64,000 nucleotides of DNA from Caldimonas tepidiphila (GCF_003569765.1 NZ_QXMG01000021.1:23581-87580), one strand, 5' to 3'; positions 52,434-61,756 are shown, counted from the first letter of the stretch. Program-made: numbers and translations. The notes: generated by a model not told the origin, from the letters alone.

Positions 52434-53330
52434 TCAGTCGGCGGCGCGGTCCCCGCTGCGCCACGGCGTCCAGCTCACGCCCGCGCCGAGGCTGAAGTTG
52501 CTGCGGTCGCGCAGCAGCGGACTCGCGTCGTTGGCCGCGCCGTGCAGCGACAGCGCACGCAGCCCCGCGAACCAGCTCGCGCTGCGGCCGAGATTGCGGC
52601 TGACCGTGAGCTTGAACTCGGTGCCGAGGTAGCCGGCGCGCGCCTCGTAGGCGGGACGCCAGGCGGTCGCCTGCTCCGGGCTCACGCCGTAGAAATAGTG
52701 CTGCAGCGAGCGGCTCGCCCAGGTCGGCTGGATACCGAAGGTGACGCGCGCCGGAACGCCCAGCGCCGGGTCGAGCCGCCAGCGCAGTTCCGGATCGACC
52801 ACCGCGCCGCGGTGCGCGACCCCGCTGAAGTCGGTGGACATCACCGCGCGCGCGTTGAGGTGCAGCGCCGGGCTGCCGGGCCGGTCGCGCAGGCCCTTGT
52901 AGACCAGCTGCGGCCCGAGCCCGAACATGTAGTCGAGCGCCGGCATGCCGCGCCGCGCCGGGTTGCTGCGCGAGTTGAAGGCGGCGCTCGCCGACAGGTC
53001 GAGCTCCCAGTCGCTGCTGCGTGCGACGCGGCCGCGGATGCTGTTGCCCTCGATGCGCAGCACGTCGCCGCGGTAGATCAGCACTGGCGCGAGCAGCCCG
53101 CGCGTCTCGGAGCGGTCGGCCCCGGGATAGTCGGCGACGCGGCCGCCGCCGACGACCAGGCCCGCCTCCCACTTCGGCAGGCCCGGATCGGCGCGCACGA
53201 GTGCGGGCCCGGGAAGCAAAGGCGTGCTGGTGGGGTCCTGCGCCAGCGCGGCCAGCGGCAGCAGCGCCGCGAGCGGCAGCAGCGGCCGGAAGGTGAGCGG
53301 ACGAGGGGACAGTGAACGAGGGCTCGGCAT
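52434..53330 (-). CDS. MipA/OmpV-family outer membrane protein
   Basis: 298 residues. Signal peptide (cleaved near LAALAQD), then a beta-rich barrel pattern with the family pieces WEAGLVVGGGRVADYPGADRSETRGLLAPVLIYRGD and FGIQPTWASRSLQHYFYGVSP. The C-terminus ends in a typical outer-membrane strand. Known members scaffold murein synthesis or serve as porins. Start at 53330 gives a normal signal peptide. Confidence 0.9.
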   Translation of the reverse strand: MPSPRSLSPRPLTFRPLLPLAALLPLAALAQDPTSTPLLPGPALVRADPGLPKWEAGLVVGGGRVADYPGADRSETRGLLAPVLIYRGDVLRIEGNSIRGRVARSSDWELDLSASAAFNSRSNPARRGMPALDYMFGLGPQLVYKGLRDRPGSPALHLNARAVMSTDFSGVAHRGAVVDPELRWRLDPALGVPARVTFGIQPTWASRSLQHYFYGVSPEQATAWRPAYEARAGYLGTEFKLTVSRNLGRSASWFAGLRALSLHGAANDASPLLRDRSNFSLGAGVSWTPWRSGDRAAD

Positions 53331-53482
53331 GCAGGAAGCTCCGCCGCCCGCTCGTCGCGCGGGCGCTGACCCGCACTGTAGCGGGCGGGCACGGACCTGG
53401 CATGCCACGGGCACCGCCCGTTCCCGGCCTCCCAGCGGGCGGGTGCAACAATAAGTGTCCCCGTTCCGTTCCGCCACGAACC

Positions 53483-54694
53483 ATGCGTCCCCGCCGCCTC
53501 GCCCTTCCCGTCCTCCTTGCCGCCACGCTGCTCGGCGGCTGCGCCGACCTGCCGCTGTGGATGGTCGCGCAGCAGCGCTCGTCCATCGCCGACCACCGCC
53601 GCTTCGACAACGCCCCGATCGCGCGCGCCGCGCAGCCCTCGCCGCTGCCCGCCGAGCCGCAGGCGGCGCTGCGCCTGCCGCAGGGCGCCGCCGGCGAGAG
53701 CTTCGACGCGCGGCTCGAGCGCAACGGCACGGTGGCCTTCGTCGTCGTGCAGCGCGGCCGGGTGGTGCACGAGCGCTACTTCCACGGCTTCGAGCGCGAC
53801 AGCCTCGGCACCTCGTTCTCGGTCGCGAAGTCGGTGGTCTCGGCGCTCGTCGGCATCGCGCTACACGAGGGCAGGATCGGCAGCGTCGACGATCCGATCA
53901 CGCGCTACCTGCCCGAGCTGCTGCGCAACGATGCGCGCTTCGCCGACGTGACGCTGCGCCACCTGCTGGAGATGCGCAGCGGCATCGCCTTCGAGGAAGG
54001 CTACCGCACGCCCTGGGCCGACGCGGCGCGCTTCTACTTGACGCCGGAGCTCGCGCCGAAGGTGGCCGGACTGCGCATCGGGCGGCCGGCCGGCGAGGCC
54101 TACCACTACAGCAGCGGCGACACGCAGCTGCTCGGCATGGCGATCGAACGCGCCACCGGGATGCCGCTCGCCCGTTACGCCGAGCAGCGGCTGTGGCAGC
54201 CGATGGGCGCGGCCTTCGACGCGAGCTGGAGCCTCGACAGCGCCGCCCAAGGCCAGGCCAAGGCCTTCTGCTGCCTGAACGCGCGCGCGCTCGACTTCGC
54301 GCGCCTCGGGCTGGTGTTCCTCCACGGCGGCCGCTTCAACGGGCAGCAGGTGGTACCCGCCGACTGGGTCGCGCAGAGCACCGCGGCGCGCGAGCGCCCT
54401 GCGGCGGACAGCGAGGCCTCGCGCTGGAACCTGGAGCTGCCCGGCACGCCGCTGGCGGCCTTCTACGCCTGGCAGTGGCGCCGCCACCCGGTGGCCGCGC
54501 CCGGCACGCCGCTCGGCGTGCGCCCCGGGCCGAACTTCTACGCGCGGGGCCAGCACGGCCAGTACGTCTTCGTCGCGCCGCAGCAGGAGATGGTGATCGT
54601 GCGCCTCGGCAGGGAGCGCGGCACCGAGAACTGGCCGGCGCTGCTCGACGAGCTCGCGGCGCTGAACCCGCCGGCCGCGCCGCGGCAGCCCTGA
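53483..54694 (+). CDS. Serine-hydrolase lipoprotein (class C beta-lactamase fold)
   Basis: 403 residues. Lipoprotein signal with LLGGC lipobox. The active Ser-x-x-Lys is SVAK in SFSVAKSVVSALVG, and the Tyr motif is YHYSSGD. This is the beta-lactamase/esterase (PF00144) family; the substrate is not known, and members include esterases and peptidases as well as beta-lactamases. Divergent from the MipA gene. Confidence 0.88.
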   Translation: MRPRRLALPVLLAATLLGGCADLPLWMVAQQRSSIADHRRFDNAPIARAAQPSPLPAEPQAALRLPQGAAGESFDARLERNGTVAFVVVQRGRVVHERYFHGFERDSLGTSFSVAKSVVSALVGIALHEGRIGSVDDPITRYLPELLRNDARFADVTLRHLLEMRSGIAFEEGYRTPWADAARFYLTPELAPKVAGLRIGRPAGEAYHYSSGDTQLLGMAIERATGMPLARYAEQRLWQPMGAAFDASWSLDSAAQGQAKAFCCLNARALDFARLGLVFLHGGRFNGQQVVPADWVAQSTAARERPAADSEASRWNLELPGTPLAAFYAWQWRRHPVAAPGTPLGVRPGPNFYARGQHGQYVFVAPQQEMVIVRLGRERGTENWPALLDELAALNPPAAPRQP

Positions 54695-54733
54695 AGCGCG
54701 CCGGCTGGTGCGGGCTGCAGCCGCAGCCTGCGC

Positions 54734-55681
54734 TCAGGCGTGCTTCGCGGTGCCGCTCATGCGCTGCACCAGCGTGACGACCCCCAGCACCAGTGCGCCG
54801 GCGACGAGCCCGGCCAGCCCGTCCGCGAGCAGGCCGGCCAGCAGCTCCAGCACCCCGCCGCCCGCCGCTGCGGCGCCGTGCACCACGCGCTCGACGAGGT
54901 GGTGCAGGAAGGGGATGCCGTGCGTCAGGATGCCGCCGCCGACAAGGAACATCGCCGCGGTGCCGGCCAGCGACAGCGCCTTCATCAGCCATGGTGCGGT
55001 GCTCAGGATCGCCCCGCCCAGGCCGCGCTGGAAGCGCGCGAAGCCGCCCTCCCCGGTCTTGCCGCTCAGGTGCACGCCGGCGTCATCGAGCTTGACGATC
55101 CCGGCGACCAGCCCGTAGACGCCCACCGTCATCAACACCGCGATGCCCACCAGCACCGCGACGCGGGTCAGGATGGGCGCGTCGGCGACGATGCCGAGCG
55201 TGATAGCGATGATCTCGGCCGACAGGATGAAGTCGGTGCGCACGGCGCCCTTGATCTTGTCCTTCTCCAGTGCGACGAGGTCCACCTTCGGATCGGTGAG
55301 CGCCTGGCGCAGCTCCTGCTCGTGCGCGCGGTCCTCCTCGGAATGATGGAGGAAGCGGTGCGCGAGCTTCTCGAAGCCCTCGTAGCAGAGGAAGGCTCCG
55401 CCGATCATCAGCAGCGGCGTCACGAGCCAGGGCACGAAGGCGCTGATGAGCAGCGCCAGCGGCACGAGGATCACCTTGTTGAGCATCGAGCCCTTGGCCA
55501 CCGCCCACACCACCGGCAGCTCGCGGTCGGCGCTCACGCCGGTGACCTGCTGCGCATTGAGCGCGAGATCGTCGCCGAGCACGCCGCTGGTCTTCTTGGC
55601 GGCGAGCTTGGTCAGCACGGCGACGTCGTCGAGCACCGAAGCGATGTCGTCGATCAGGGCGAGAAGGGTGGATGCGGCCAA
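54734..55681 (-). CDS. DUF808 (YedI) membrane protein
   Basis: 315 residues from a TTG start. Eight or so hydrophobic helices; the family opening [41 protein letters not shown] is diagnostic. AAGGAG lies 8 bases before the TTG at 55681 and no ATG fits, so the TTG start is well supported. Function is unknown. Confidence 0.9.
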   Translation of the reverse strand: MAASTLLALIDDIASVLDDVAVLTKLAAKKTSGVLGDDLALNAQQVTGVSADRELPVVWAVAKGSMLNKVILVPLALLISAFVPWLVTPLLMIGGAFLCYEGFEKLAHRFLHHSEEDRAHEQELRQALTDPKVDLVALEKDKIKGAVRTDFILSAEIIAITLGIVADAPILTRVAVLVGIAVLMTVGVYGLVAGIVKLDDAGVHLSGKTGEGGFARFQRGLGGAILSTAPWLMKALSLAGTAAMFLVGGGILTHGIPFLHHLVERVVHGAAAAGGGVLELLAGLLADGLAGLVAGALVLGVVTLVQRMSGTAKHA

Positions 55682-55889
55682 GCGTGCGCTCCTTGAGTCC
55701 GTGGATCGGAGAGGTCCAGGCACTGCAGTCCTGCGACCCGGGAACATCCTAGCCGCTTCCCCTTGCAAGCAACGTGCGCGGCACGCCACAGCGCATGCAC
55801 GAACTCAGGCAATCGAAACCGCAAGGCGCCCTCGAGGACATCCCGATCAGGCGGGACCGGCGGGCGGGCCCGCTGCCCGCCCCTGCCGC

Positions 55890-57092
55890 TCACCAGTGCG
55901 CCTCGCGCTCCGGCGTCGCGCTGATGCGGTGGATGCTGAGGTCGGCGCCGTCGAACTCCTCCTCGGGCGACAGCCTCAGGCCCATCGTCGCGCGCAGCGC
56001 GCCGTAGACCGCGAGGCCGCCCGCGAAGGCCCAGGCCACGCCGAGCAGCGTGCCGACGAGCTGCGACATGAAGCTCACGCCGCCCGCGCCGCCGAAGGCG
56101 GTGTGGCCGAAGATGCCGGCGGCGATGCCGCCCCAGGCGCCGCACAGCCCGTGCAGCGGCCACACGCCGAGCACGTCGTCGATGCGCCAGCGGTTCTGCG
56201 TCAGCGTGAACAGCAGCACGAACAGGCCGCCGGCCACCGCGCCGACCACCAGCGCGCCCGCCGGGTGCATCAGGTCGGAGCCCGCGCACACCGCCACCAG
56301 CCCCGCGAGCGGCCCGTTGTGCACGAAGCCCGGGTCGTTGCGCCCGAACACCAGCGCCGCGAGCGTGCCGCCGACCATCGCCATCAGCGAGTTCACCGCG
56401 ACCAGGCCCGAGATCTTGTCGAGCGTCTGCGCGCTCATCACGTTGAAGCCGAACCAGCCCACCGCCAGGATCCAGGCGCCGAGCGCGAGGAAGGGGATGC
56501 TCGAGGGCGGGTGCGCGCTGATCGCGCCGTCCTTGCGGTAGCGGTTGTGGCGCGGCCCGAGCCACAGCACCGCCGCGAGCCCGATCCAGCCGCCCACCGC
56601 ATGCACGACGACGCTGCCGGCGAAGTCGTGGAACTCGGCGCCGAAGCTCGCCGCGAGCCAGGCCTGCACGCCGAAGCGCTGGTTCCAGGCCACGCCCTCG
56701 AAGAGCGGGTAGATCACGCCGACGATCGCGGCGGTGGCCAGCAGCTGCGGCACGAAGCGCGCGCGCTCGGCGATGCCGCCCGAGACGATCGCGGGGATCG
56801 CCGCGGCGAAGGTCAGCAGGAAGAAGAACTTCATCAGCCCGTAGCCGTTGTCGGCCGCGAGCGTCGTCGCACCGCTGAAGAAGTCGATGCCGTAGGCGAC
56901 CGTGTAGCCGACGAAGAAGTAGGCGACGGTGGAGACGGAGAAGTCGGTCAGGATCTTCACCAGCGCGTTGACCTGGTTCTTCTGGCGCACGGTGCCCAGC
57001 TCCAGGAAGGCGAAGCCGGCATGCATCGCCAGCACCATGATCCCGCCCAACAAAACGAAGAGCGCATCCGCGCCCTGCTTCAAGCCGTCCAT
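55890..57092 (-). CDS. amt: Ammonium transporter (Amt)
   Basis: 400 residues, eleven helices. Conserved features: GFAFLELGTVRQKNQVN, DFAGSVVVHAVGG (pore His), GAWGGIAAGIFGHTAFG (second pore His region). Conducts ammonium or ammonia across the inner membrane. AAGGGA precedes the ATG at 57092. Upstream are a sigma-54 element and NtrC-like half sites. No glnK gene is adjacent, unlike many amtB loci. Confidence 0.95.
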   Translation of the reverse strand: MDGLKQGADALFVLLGGIMVLAMHAGFAFLELGTVRQKNQVNALVKILTDFSVSTVAYFFVGYTVAYGIDFFSGATTLAADNGYGLMKFFFLLTFAAAIPAIVSGGIAERARFVPQLLATAAIVGVIYPLFEGVAWNQRFGVQAWLAASFGAEFHDFAGSVVVHAVGGWIGLAAVLWLGPRHNRYRKDGAISAHPPSSIPFLALGAWILAVGWFGFNVMSAQTLDKISGLVAVNSLMAMVGGTLAALVFGRNDPGFVHNGPLAGLVAVCAGSDLMHPAGALVVGAVAGGLFVLLFTLTQNRWRIDDVLGVWPLHGLCGAWGGIAAGIFGHTAFGGAGGVSFMSQLVGTLLGVAWAFAGGLAVYGALRATMGLRLSPEEEFDGADLSIHRISATPEREAHW

Positions 57093-57177
57093 CGTTGTCC
57101 CTTCTAAGACGCTCGGCGTGCACCCGACCCCATCCGGTGCATCGCGCACCGACCCCTCTCGCGAGCGCACCAAGAAT

Positions 57178-57193
57178 GCAAGACCGATGCCTA
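57178..57193 (-). promoter_or_regulatory. Sigma-54 promoter of amt
   Basis: Minus strand AGGCAT-CGGTC-TTGCAT has GG and GC exactly ten bases apart, the invariant -24/-12 spacing, with TTGC perfect and GGCA of the -24 box. Located 85 bases before the amt ATG. Confidence 0.65.
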
Positions 57194-57262
57194 AAATGGT
57201 GCGCACTATTTCCGGGAGATACGGACGCACGCCCCGATTTCGGGCGCGACGGAAGCGCTGGA

Positions 57263-57296
57263 TGCACCAAGGATGTGTCCGACCCCAAAGTGGTGC
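57263..57296. promoter_or_regulatory. NtrC-like half sites upstream of amt
   Basis: TGCACCAA (57263-57270) and AAAGTGGTGCG (57286-57296) match the two halves of the NtrC consensus TGCACYnnnnnGGTGCA, but as separate half sites. Another half, AAAATGGTGC, lies at 57193-57202 next to the -24 element. Distances place the outer pair about 100-125 bases upstream of the expected start. Confidence 0.45.
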
Positions 57297-57437
57297 GGCC
57301 GGCGCCGCTGCCTTCCTGCCCCAGGTGCAGCGCAGCCTCCTCCCCGCCGCATTGCGCCGGGGCGCACGGTCGCGTCGTGCGCAGGGCGAAGCCGCCGCGC
57401 GACCGCGGCGGCGGGGACGGCCGGGTAGCATGAGGCC

Positions 57438-58085
57438 ATGAACCTGATCTACATCGCCGACCCCATGTGCTCCTGGTGCTACGGATTCACCAAGCCCATG
57501 GAAGCGCTGCTCGCCGATCCCGGCGACGCGGCCCCGCTGCAGCTCGCGCTCGTGATGGGCGGCCTGCGCCCCTACACCACCGAGCCGCTCGCGGCGGCCA
57601 CCGCCGGGGAGATCTTCGAGCACTGGCGCCACGTGCACGAGGCTAGCGGCCTGCCCTTCGCGCCGGCACCGAACACCGCGCTGCACCGGCCCGGCTTCGT
57701 CTACGACACCGAGCCGGCGAGCCGCGCCGTCGTCGCGGTGCGCTCGCGCTGGCCGAAGCTGGTGTGGCGCTACTTCAAGTCGGTGCAGCAGGCCTTCTAC
57801 GCCGGCGGGCAGGACGTGACGCAGCGCGACGTGCTGGTCGACCTCGCCGAGCCGCTCGGCATCCCGCTCAAGGAGTTCGAGGCGGCCTTCGATTCCGACG
57901 AGATGCGCGAGGCGGCGCGCGCCGACTTCGCGCAGTGCCAGGCCTGGGGGCTGCGCGGCTTCCCAGCACTGGTGGCCGAGCACGGCGGCGAGCTGCACCT
58001 GGTGGCGCAGGGCTACACGCAGGCCGAGACGCTGCGCGAGCGGCTCGCCGAGCTGGCCCGCTCCGGGGGCGGGAACCTGCATTGA
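57438..58085 (+). CDS. DsbA-family thioredoxin-fold protein
   Basis: 215 residues, no signal peptide, so cytoplasmic. Redox motif CSWC near residue 11 (DPMCSWCYGF) and a cis-Pro loop (GFPAL). Resembles the DsbA/FrnE branch of oxidoreductases. The frame overlaps the ferredoxin gene by 4 bases. Confidence 0.88.
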   Translation: MNLIYIADPMCSWCYGFTKPMEALLADPGDAAPLQLALVMGGLRPYTTEPLAAATAGEIFEHWRHVHEASGLPFAPAPNTALHRPGFVYDTEPASRAVVAVRSRWPKLVWRYFKSVQQAFYAGGQDVTQRDVLVDLAEPLGIPLKEFEAAFDSDEMREAARADFAQCQAWGLRGFPALVAEHGGELHLVAQGYTQAETLRERLAELARSGGGNLH

Positions 58086-58399
58086 GCGGCGACGGCCCGG
58101 TCTTCGCCGCGCGCGTCGAGCCGGCCGGCTGGCGCTTCGACGCGCCGGCCTCGCGGCCGCTGCTGCTGGCGGCGCTCGCCGCCGGCATCCGGCTGCCGAG
58201 CTCCTGCCGCAACGGCACCTGCCGCGCCTGCATCTGCCGGCTCGCGAGCGGCCGGGTGAGCTACCGCATCGAGTGGCCGGGGCTGAGCGCGGAGGAAAAG
58301 CGCGAGGGCTTCATCCTGCCCTGCGTGGCGCATCCCGAAGGGGACCTCGTCGTCGAGGTGCCCCATGCCGGGAGGATCGACGACACGCCGGGACGCTGA
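58082..58399 (+). CDS. 2Fe-2S ferredoxin
   Basis: 105 residues from a TTG start that overlaps the upstream stop (TTGA). Plant-type cluster ligands are in SSCRNGTCRACICRL (Cys-x4-Cys-x2-Cys) and the fourth in FILPCVAHP. Electron-transfer protein. Translation is probably coupled to the DsbA-like gene, so the pair may work together. The start is inferred from the coupling; no ATG is available. Confidence 0.85.
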   Translation: MSGDGPVFAARVEPAGWRFDAPASRPLLLAALAAGIRLPSSCRNGTCRACICRLASGRVSYRIEWPGLSAEEKREGFILPCVAHPEGDLVVEVPHAGRIDDTPGR

Positions 58400-58430
58400 A
58401 CCGGCCCTGGCGTGGCGACACCGCCGCCGC

Positions 58431-58772
58431 TCAGTGCGGCGGCCTCCCGGAGCGCCGGGCCGCCCGGCCGATCACCTCGCGGGCGAGCAGCTCGGCCGCG
58501 AGCGCCGGCTCCAGCGGCGTGCGGCACAGGCCGGCGTGCCGGTAGTGCAGGTTCTCGTACAGCTCGGCGGCCGCCGGGAAGGCGTCGAGCACCGCCTGCA
58601 GCGCGGCATCCGCGGGCGCGGCCTCGAGCGCCTGCCTCAGCCGCTCGGCCACGTCCCGGTACTGCGCCGGCGATACGCCGGCCGGGCTGCGCTCGAGCCG
58701 CTCGAGCAGGCGCGCAAGCACGACCACGATCTCGAGATGGGGCGGAATCCGCTGTGCCTGGATGATGTTCAT
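58431..58772 (-). CDS. Conserved-type hypothetical protein, alpha-helical
   Basis: 113 residues. Helical, with HLEIVVVLARLLERLERSP and a later ELYENLHYRHAGLCRTPLEPALAAELLAREV. No family recognised. It stands downstream of the ferredoxin gene on the opposite strand. The start at 58772 has no strong ribosome site. Confidence 0.65.
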   Translation of the reverse strand: MNIIQAQRIPPHLEIVVVLARLLERLERSPAGVSPAQYRDVAERLRQALEAAPADAALQAVLDAFPAAAELYENLHYRHAGLCRTPLEPALAAELLAREVIGRAARRSGRPPH

Positions 58773-58891
58773 CGTGTAGACCCCCGTGCGCCTCGTGGGC
58801 GCAGCGTCGTTTCCTGGATGACAGGGAGATGGGGGGTCCCGGCCGCCAGTTCAAGGCGGCCCGTGGCGCGGCGGCGCGGCCGAGCGGGGGC

Positions 58892-59101
58892 TCACTCCAG
58901 CGTGAAGCCGGCCTTGATCGTCACCTGCCAGTGCGCGACGCGGCCTTCCTCGACATGGCCGCGCGTCTCGATCACCTCAAACCAGCGGATGTTGCGCACG
59001 CTCTGGCTCGCCTTGGCGAGCGCGGTCTGCACCGCGTGCTCGATGCCGGTGGGCGACGAGCCGGTCAGCTCGATGGTCTTGTAGACATGGTCGTTGCTCA
59101 T
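58892..59101 (-). CDS. Dodecin (flavin-storage protein)
   Basis: 69 residues, the normal length. Family pattern is complete: [26 protein letters not shown], the flavin-stacking Trp in [32 protein letters not shown]. Forms a dodecamer that stores flavin. Stand-alone gene. Confidence 0.95.
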   Translation of the reverse strand: MSNDHVYKTIELTGSSPTGIEHAVQTALAKASQSVRNIRWFEVIETRGHVEEGRVAHWQVTIKAGFTLE

Positions 59102-59150
59102 GGGCCTGCTCCTTGGGGGACGACGATGACGAACGGCGCGCGGCGCCGGT

Positions 59151-59846
59151 TCAGGGCTTGGAGGACGGCGGCGCGGACTCGCCCGGGGCGGCCGCGCCGC
59201 CCTGGCGCAGGCCCTCGGACATGCCGATCAGCACGCCGCTGACGAGCGCAGCGTAGCTCTCCATCAGTGCCTGCCCTGCCTTGAGGCCCATTGCGCGGCT
59301 GTCGCGCATCGCGTTCTGGGTCTGCTGCATCAGCTGCGCGACGGTTGCCTGGGCCTGCGTGCCGGTGTCGGTGCCCTTCATGCGCATCGACTCGAGCACC
59401 TGCTGCCACGGCCCCTGCAGCGGCGTGCCGGTGCTCTGCGCGGTCTTGCTGACGGTGGAGATGAACACGTCCTCGAGCTTCTGCAGGTCATCGAGCGCAT
59501 GCTGCAGCTGCCCCTGCTGCAGCCCGACGCCCTGGTCGACGAACTGCTGCAGCGCGCGGCGGTTCGCCTCGACCGCCTGCAGCAGCGCGGCATCCATGCC
59601 GGCGAAGGCCTTGGACAGCAGCGCCTCGGCATCGACCTGCGGGCCGGCCTGCTGCGCGACGCCGCTGGTGGCCGCCTGCGTGACGGTCTTGAGCACGCTG
59701 CGGATGTTCTGCAGCGTCAGCTCGCGCCCCTGCAGCGCCTTGAGCGTCGCGTCGCTGACGGCCTTGCGCAGCGCCTCGCCCTGCTGCGTGCTCGCCTGCG
59801 AGAACATCTCGATCAGCGCGTCGGTGTTGATGGGGGACTTCGCCAT
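59151..59846 (-). CDS. Helical hypothetical protein, possibly phasin-like
   Basis: 231 residues, almost entirely predicted helix with Ala, Gln and Leu patterns and no catalytic residues; the C-terminal part ([21 protein letters not shown]) is amphipathic. This resembles the DUF6781 or phasin-like proteins, but I cannot prove it. GAGGAGA precedes the ATG at 59846. Confidence 0.72.
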   Translation of the reverse strand: MAKSPINTDALIEMFSQASTQQGEALRKAVSDATLKALQGRELTLQNIRSVLKTVTQAATSGVAQQAGPQVDAEALLSKAFAGMDAALLQAVEANRRALQQFVDQGVGLQQGQLQHALDDLQKLEDVFISTVSKTAQSTGTPLQGPWQQVLESMRMKGTDTGTQAQATVAQLMQQTQNAMRDSRAMGLKAGQALMESYAALVSGVLIGMSEGLRQGGAAAPGESAPPSSKP

Positions 59847-60042
59847 GCGGCTCTCCTCGGTGGTTGTGGATCGACAAGCCTTGCAGTGATACCGCTTGCG
59901 GCGCAGCGAGGCAAGAACCCGGGTGCAGTAGCACCTGACCGGGCCGGGCCCCCGGGAGTCCCGCCCCCGCCGGCGACACGCCGCGGCCGGCCCGCCTACA
60001 CTGCACGGCCCCTCCACCCCGCCGGCCCCCGGCGCGACCCCG

Positions 60043-60552
60043 ATGCTGCAACTGAAGTACTTGGGCGGCTATCCCGAAGAGCTGCTCGGCCGCGTGCGCG
60101 AGCTGATCGAGCAGGAGCGCCTCGGCGAGATGCTCGCGCGCAAGTACGCGGAGGCGCACGAGGTGCGCACCGACCGCGCGCTCTACGACTACTGCTGCGA
60201 GCTCAAGCAGCGCTTCATGCGCAATGCCGAGCCGCTGTCCAAGGTGGCCTACGACAACCGGCTGCAGGTGATCCGCCACGCGCTCGGCACGCACACCGCG
60301 GTGTCGCGGGTGCAGGGCGGGCGGCTCAAGGCCAAGCGCGAGATCCGCATCGCCAGCGTGTTCCGCGAGGCACCGGCGGACTTCCTGAGGATGATCGTCG
60401 TGCACGAGCTCGCGCACCTGAAGGAAAAGGCGCACGACAAGGCCTTCTACCAGCTGTGCACGCACATGGCGCCCGACTACCACCAGCTCGAGTTCGACCT
60501 GCGCCTGTGGCTGACGCAGCAGGAGCTGGCCGGCCGGACGCTGGAGCCGTGA
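60043..60552 (+). CDS. YgjP-type zinc metallopeptidase domain protein
   Basis: 169 residues. Zinc site [18 protein letters not shown] has the HExxH plus downstream His of the M48/YgjP (DUF45) family. Probably cytoplasmic, as no signal peptide is present. Substrate is unknown. Confidence 0.87.
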   Translation: MLQLKYLGGYPEELLGRVRELIEQERLGEMLARKYAEAHEVRTDRALYDYCCELKQRFMRNAEPLSKVAYDNRLQVIRHALGTHTAVSRVQGGRLKAKREIRIASVFREAPADFLRMIVVHELAHLKEKAHDKAFYQLCTHMAPDYHQLEFDLRLWLTQQELAGRTLEP

Positions 60553-60607
60553 ACCCGGCAGCCGCCGGCGCGCGGAACGTCCTCACCCCGGGCTGCGTCC
60601 AAACCCC

Positions 60608-61021
60608 ATGAGCGATTCACCCGGCCCGCCGCTGCCCTCCGAGGAGGAGGTCGAGTTCACCGCGATCCGGGCCCAGGGCTCGGGCGGACAGAACGTCAAT
60701 AAAGTCTCATGCGCCGTCCATCTGCGCTTTGACATCCGGGCGTCATCACTTCCACAAGAGGTGAAGGAACGGCTGCTGACGCTTCCTGATCAGCGAGTGA
60801 GCAAGGATGGAGTCATCGTCATCAAGGCGCAGGCTGCGCGTAGCCAAGAACAGAACAAGGTCGAAGCCCTGAGGCGTCTGCAAGAACTGGTGGCCGAAGC
60901 GGCGCACGTACAGCGAGCACGCCGGCCCACCAAGCCGACATACGGGTCAAAACAGCGCCGTTTGCAAAGCAAGTCGATACGTTCCGGGGTGAAGGCGGGA
61001 CGGACAAAGGTCACAGAATAA
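60608..61021 (+). CDS. arfB: ArfB peptidyl-tRNA hydrolase, hybrid gene
   Basis: 137 residues. Rescues stalled ribosomes with the GGQ motif ([18 protein letters not shown]), then [19 protein letters not shown] and a basic C-terminal tail that enters the mRNA channel. The reading frame is intact. Its first ~30 codons are very GC-rich like the host, but from about the AAC-GTC-AAT-AAA codons onward base and codon use change (by hand count 34, 36 and 31 GC of 60 in the lines at 60721, 60781 and 60961). I read it as a host 5' end joined to foreign 3' sequence. Confidence 0.92.
   Translation: MSDSPGPPLPSEEEVEFTAIRAQGSGGQNVNKVSCAVHLRFDIRASSLPQEVKERLLTLPDQRVSKDGVIVIKAQAARSQEQNKVEALRRLQELVAEAAHVQRARRPTKPTYGSKQRRLQSKSIRSGVKAGRTKVTE
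60687..60701. other. Putative junction/attachment site inside arfB
   Basis: The composition switch falls at the GGQ codons (GGACAGAACGTCAAT). This is where the left boundary of an integrated element is inferred. The exact core cannot be read from one end alone. Confidence 0.55.
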
Positions 61022-61069
61022 AAGAACAGTGTCCGAGGCGGCAAAGGACTGCTGCCCTCGCTGAAGGCT

Positions 61070-61648
61070 TCAGATTGCGCAGTACCGCTTGACGGTGGCG
61101 GGAGACAGTCTGAAGTGTTCCGCAGTCTTGGCGATGCTGGCGCTGTTGGCATCCCGCCATGCCTTCACCTTCGCAGGATCGTCTTTTACGGGCCTTCCAA
61201 GCGATTCCTTTCCCCTGTGGGTCAGGCCAGTCTCTGCAAGGGCTTGGCGGGCCTTCTGGCGCCCTGCTTCGCACCGTTCTGCGATCCGGGCTCGCTCCAT
61301 GTCCGCGACTTGCGCCAGCACTGCGAGGATGAGTTCGCCCACGCCTTTGGCGATGCGACCAAGGCCGCGGACTTCCACTGCCACGCCACGTTCCAGCAGT
61401 GCGCGAACAGTCTGCTGAACATCGAGTGCATCTCTGCCCAACCTATCGACGGCGTACACATGAACTTCGTCGCCTTCCCGAACGTACTTCAGCAGGGAAG
61501 CGAAGCCGGGGCGCTGTGCTGCGGGCGTCGAGCCACTGATTCCTTCGTCAGCAAATTCCTTGTTGAAGCTGCCTCCGAGCGCATGGCGCTGTGCCTCAAT
61601 GGACTGATCCGAGGTTGAGACTCGGAAGTAGGCGATGCGGCTGCTCAT
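61070..61648 (-). CDS. Small serine recombinase (resolvase/invertase family)
   Basis: 192 residues. Catalytic Ser in YFRVSTSDQ, then GSTPAAQRPGFASLL and the YAVDRLGRDALD block with the Arg pair, a helix E region (GELILAVLAQVADMERARI) and a C-terminal HTH (SIAKTAEHFRLSPATVKRYC). AGGA 7 bases before 61648 supports this start; an ATG at 61669 lies inside the inverted repeat and only 7 bases from the predicted transcription start. Confidence 0.92.
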   Translation of the reverse strand: MSSRIAYFRVSTSDQSIEAQRHALGGSFNKEFADEGISGSTPAAQRPGFASLLKYVREGDEVHVYAVDRLGRDALDVQQTVRALLERGVAVEVRGLGRIAKGVGELILAVLAQVADMERARIAERCEAGRQKARQALAETGLTHRGKESLGRPVKDDPAKVKAWRDANSASIAKTAEHFRLSPATVKRYCAI

Positions 61649-61661
61649 GGAGGTTCCTGTT

Positions 61662-61756
61662 TGGCTCATAAGATCCGTGTTAATTATGAGCCAGTATCAG
61701 AAGCATGTAAAGCTATCTTTTGAGCCATACTGAGGGCCACTTCTCGGGGTGGCTCA
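61662..61756. repeat. Inverted-repeat array over recombinase promoter (res-like)
   Basis: TGGCTCATAA (61662-61671) and TTATGAGCCA (61684-61693) form perfect 10-bp arms 12 bases apart. A second pair, TGAGCCA (61721-61727) and TGGCTCA (61750-61756), follows. The four copies of the same heptamer are what resolvase binding sites look like, but standard three-subsite order is not shown. Confidence 0.65.
61683..61711 (-). promoter_or_regulatory. Promoter of the serine recombinase
   Basis: Minus strand TTTACA (61706-61711), 17-bp spacer, CATAAT (61683-61688): 5 of 6 matches in each box. The -10 lies in the right arm of the inverted repeat, which suggests autorepression. Predicted start near 61676. 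Confidence 0.7.

Larger units (their letters stand above)
57093..57437. other. amt upstream control region
   Basis: 345 bases, no gene. Contains the sigma-54 promoter and NtrC-like sites listed separately; the divergent DsbA-like gene must also start here. Confidence 0.55.
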
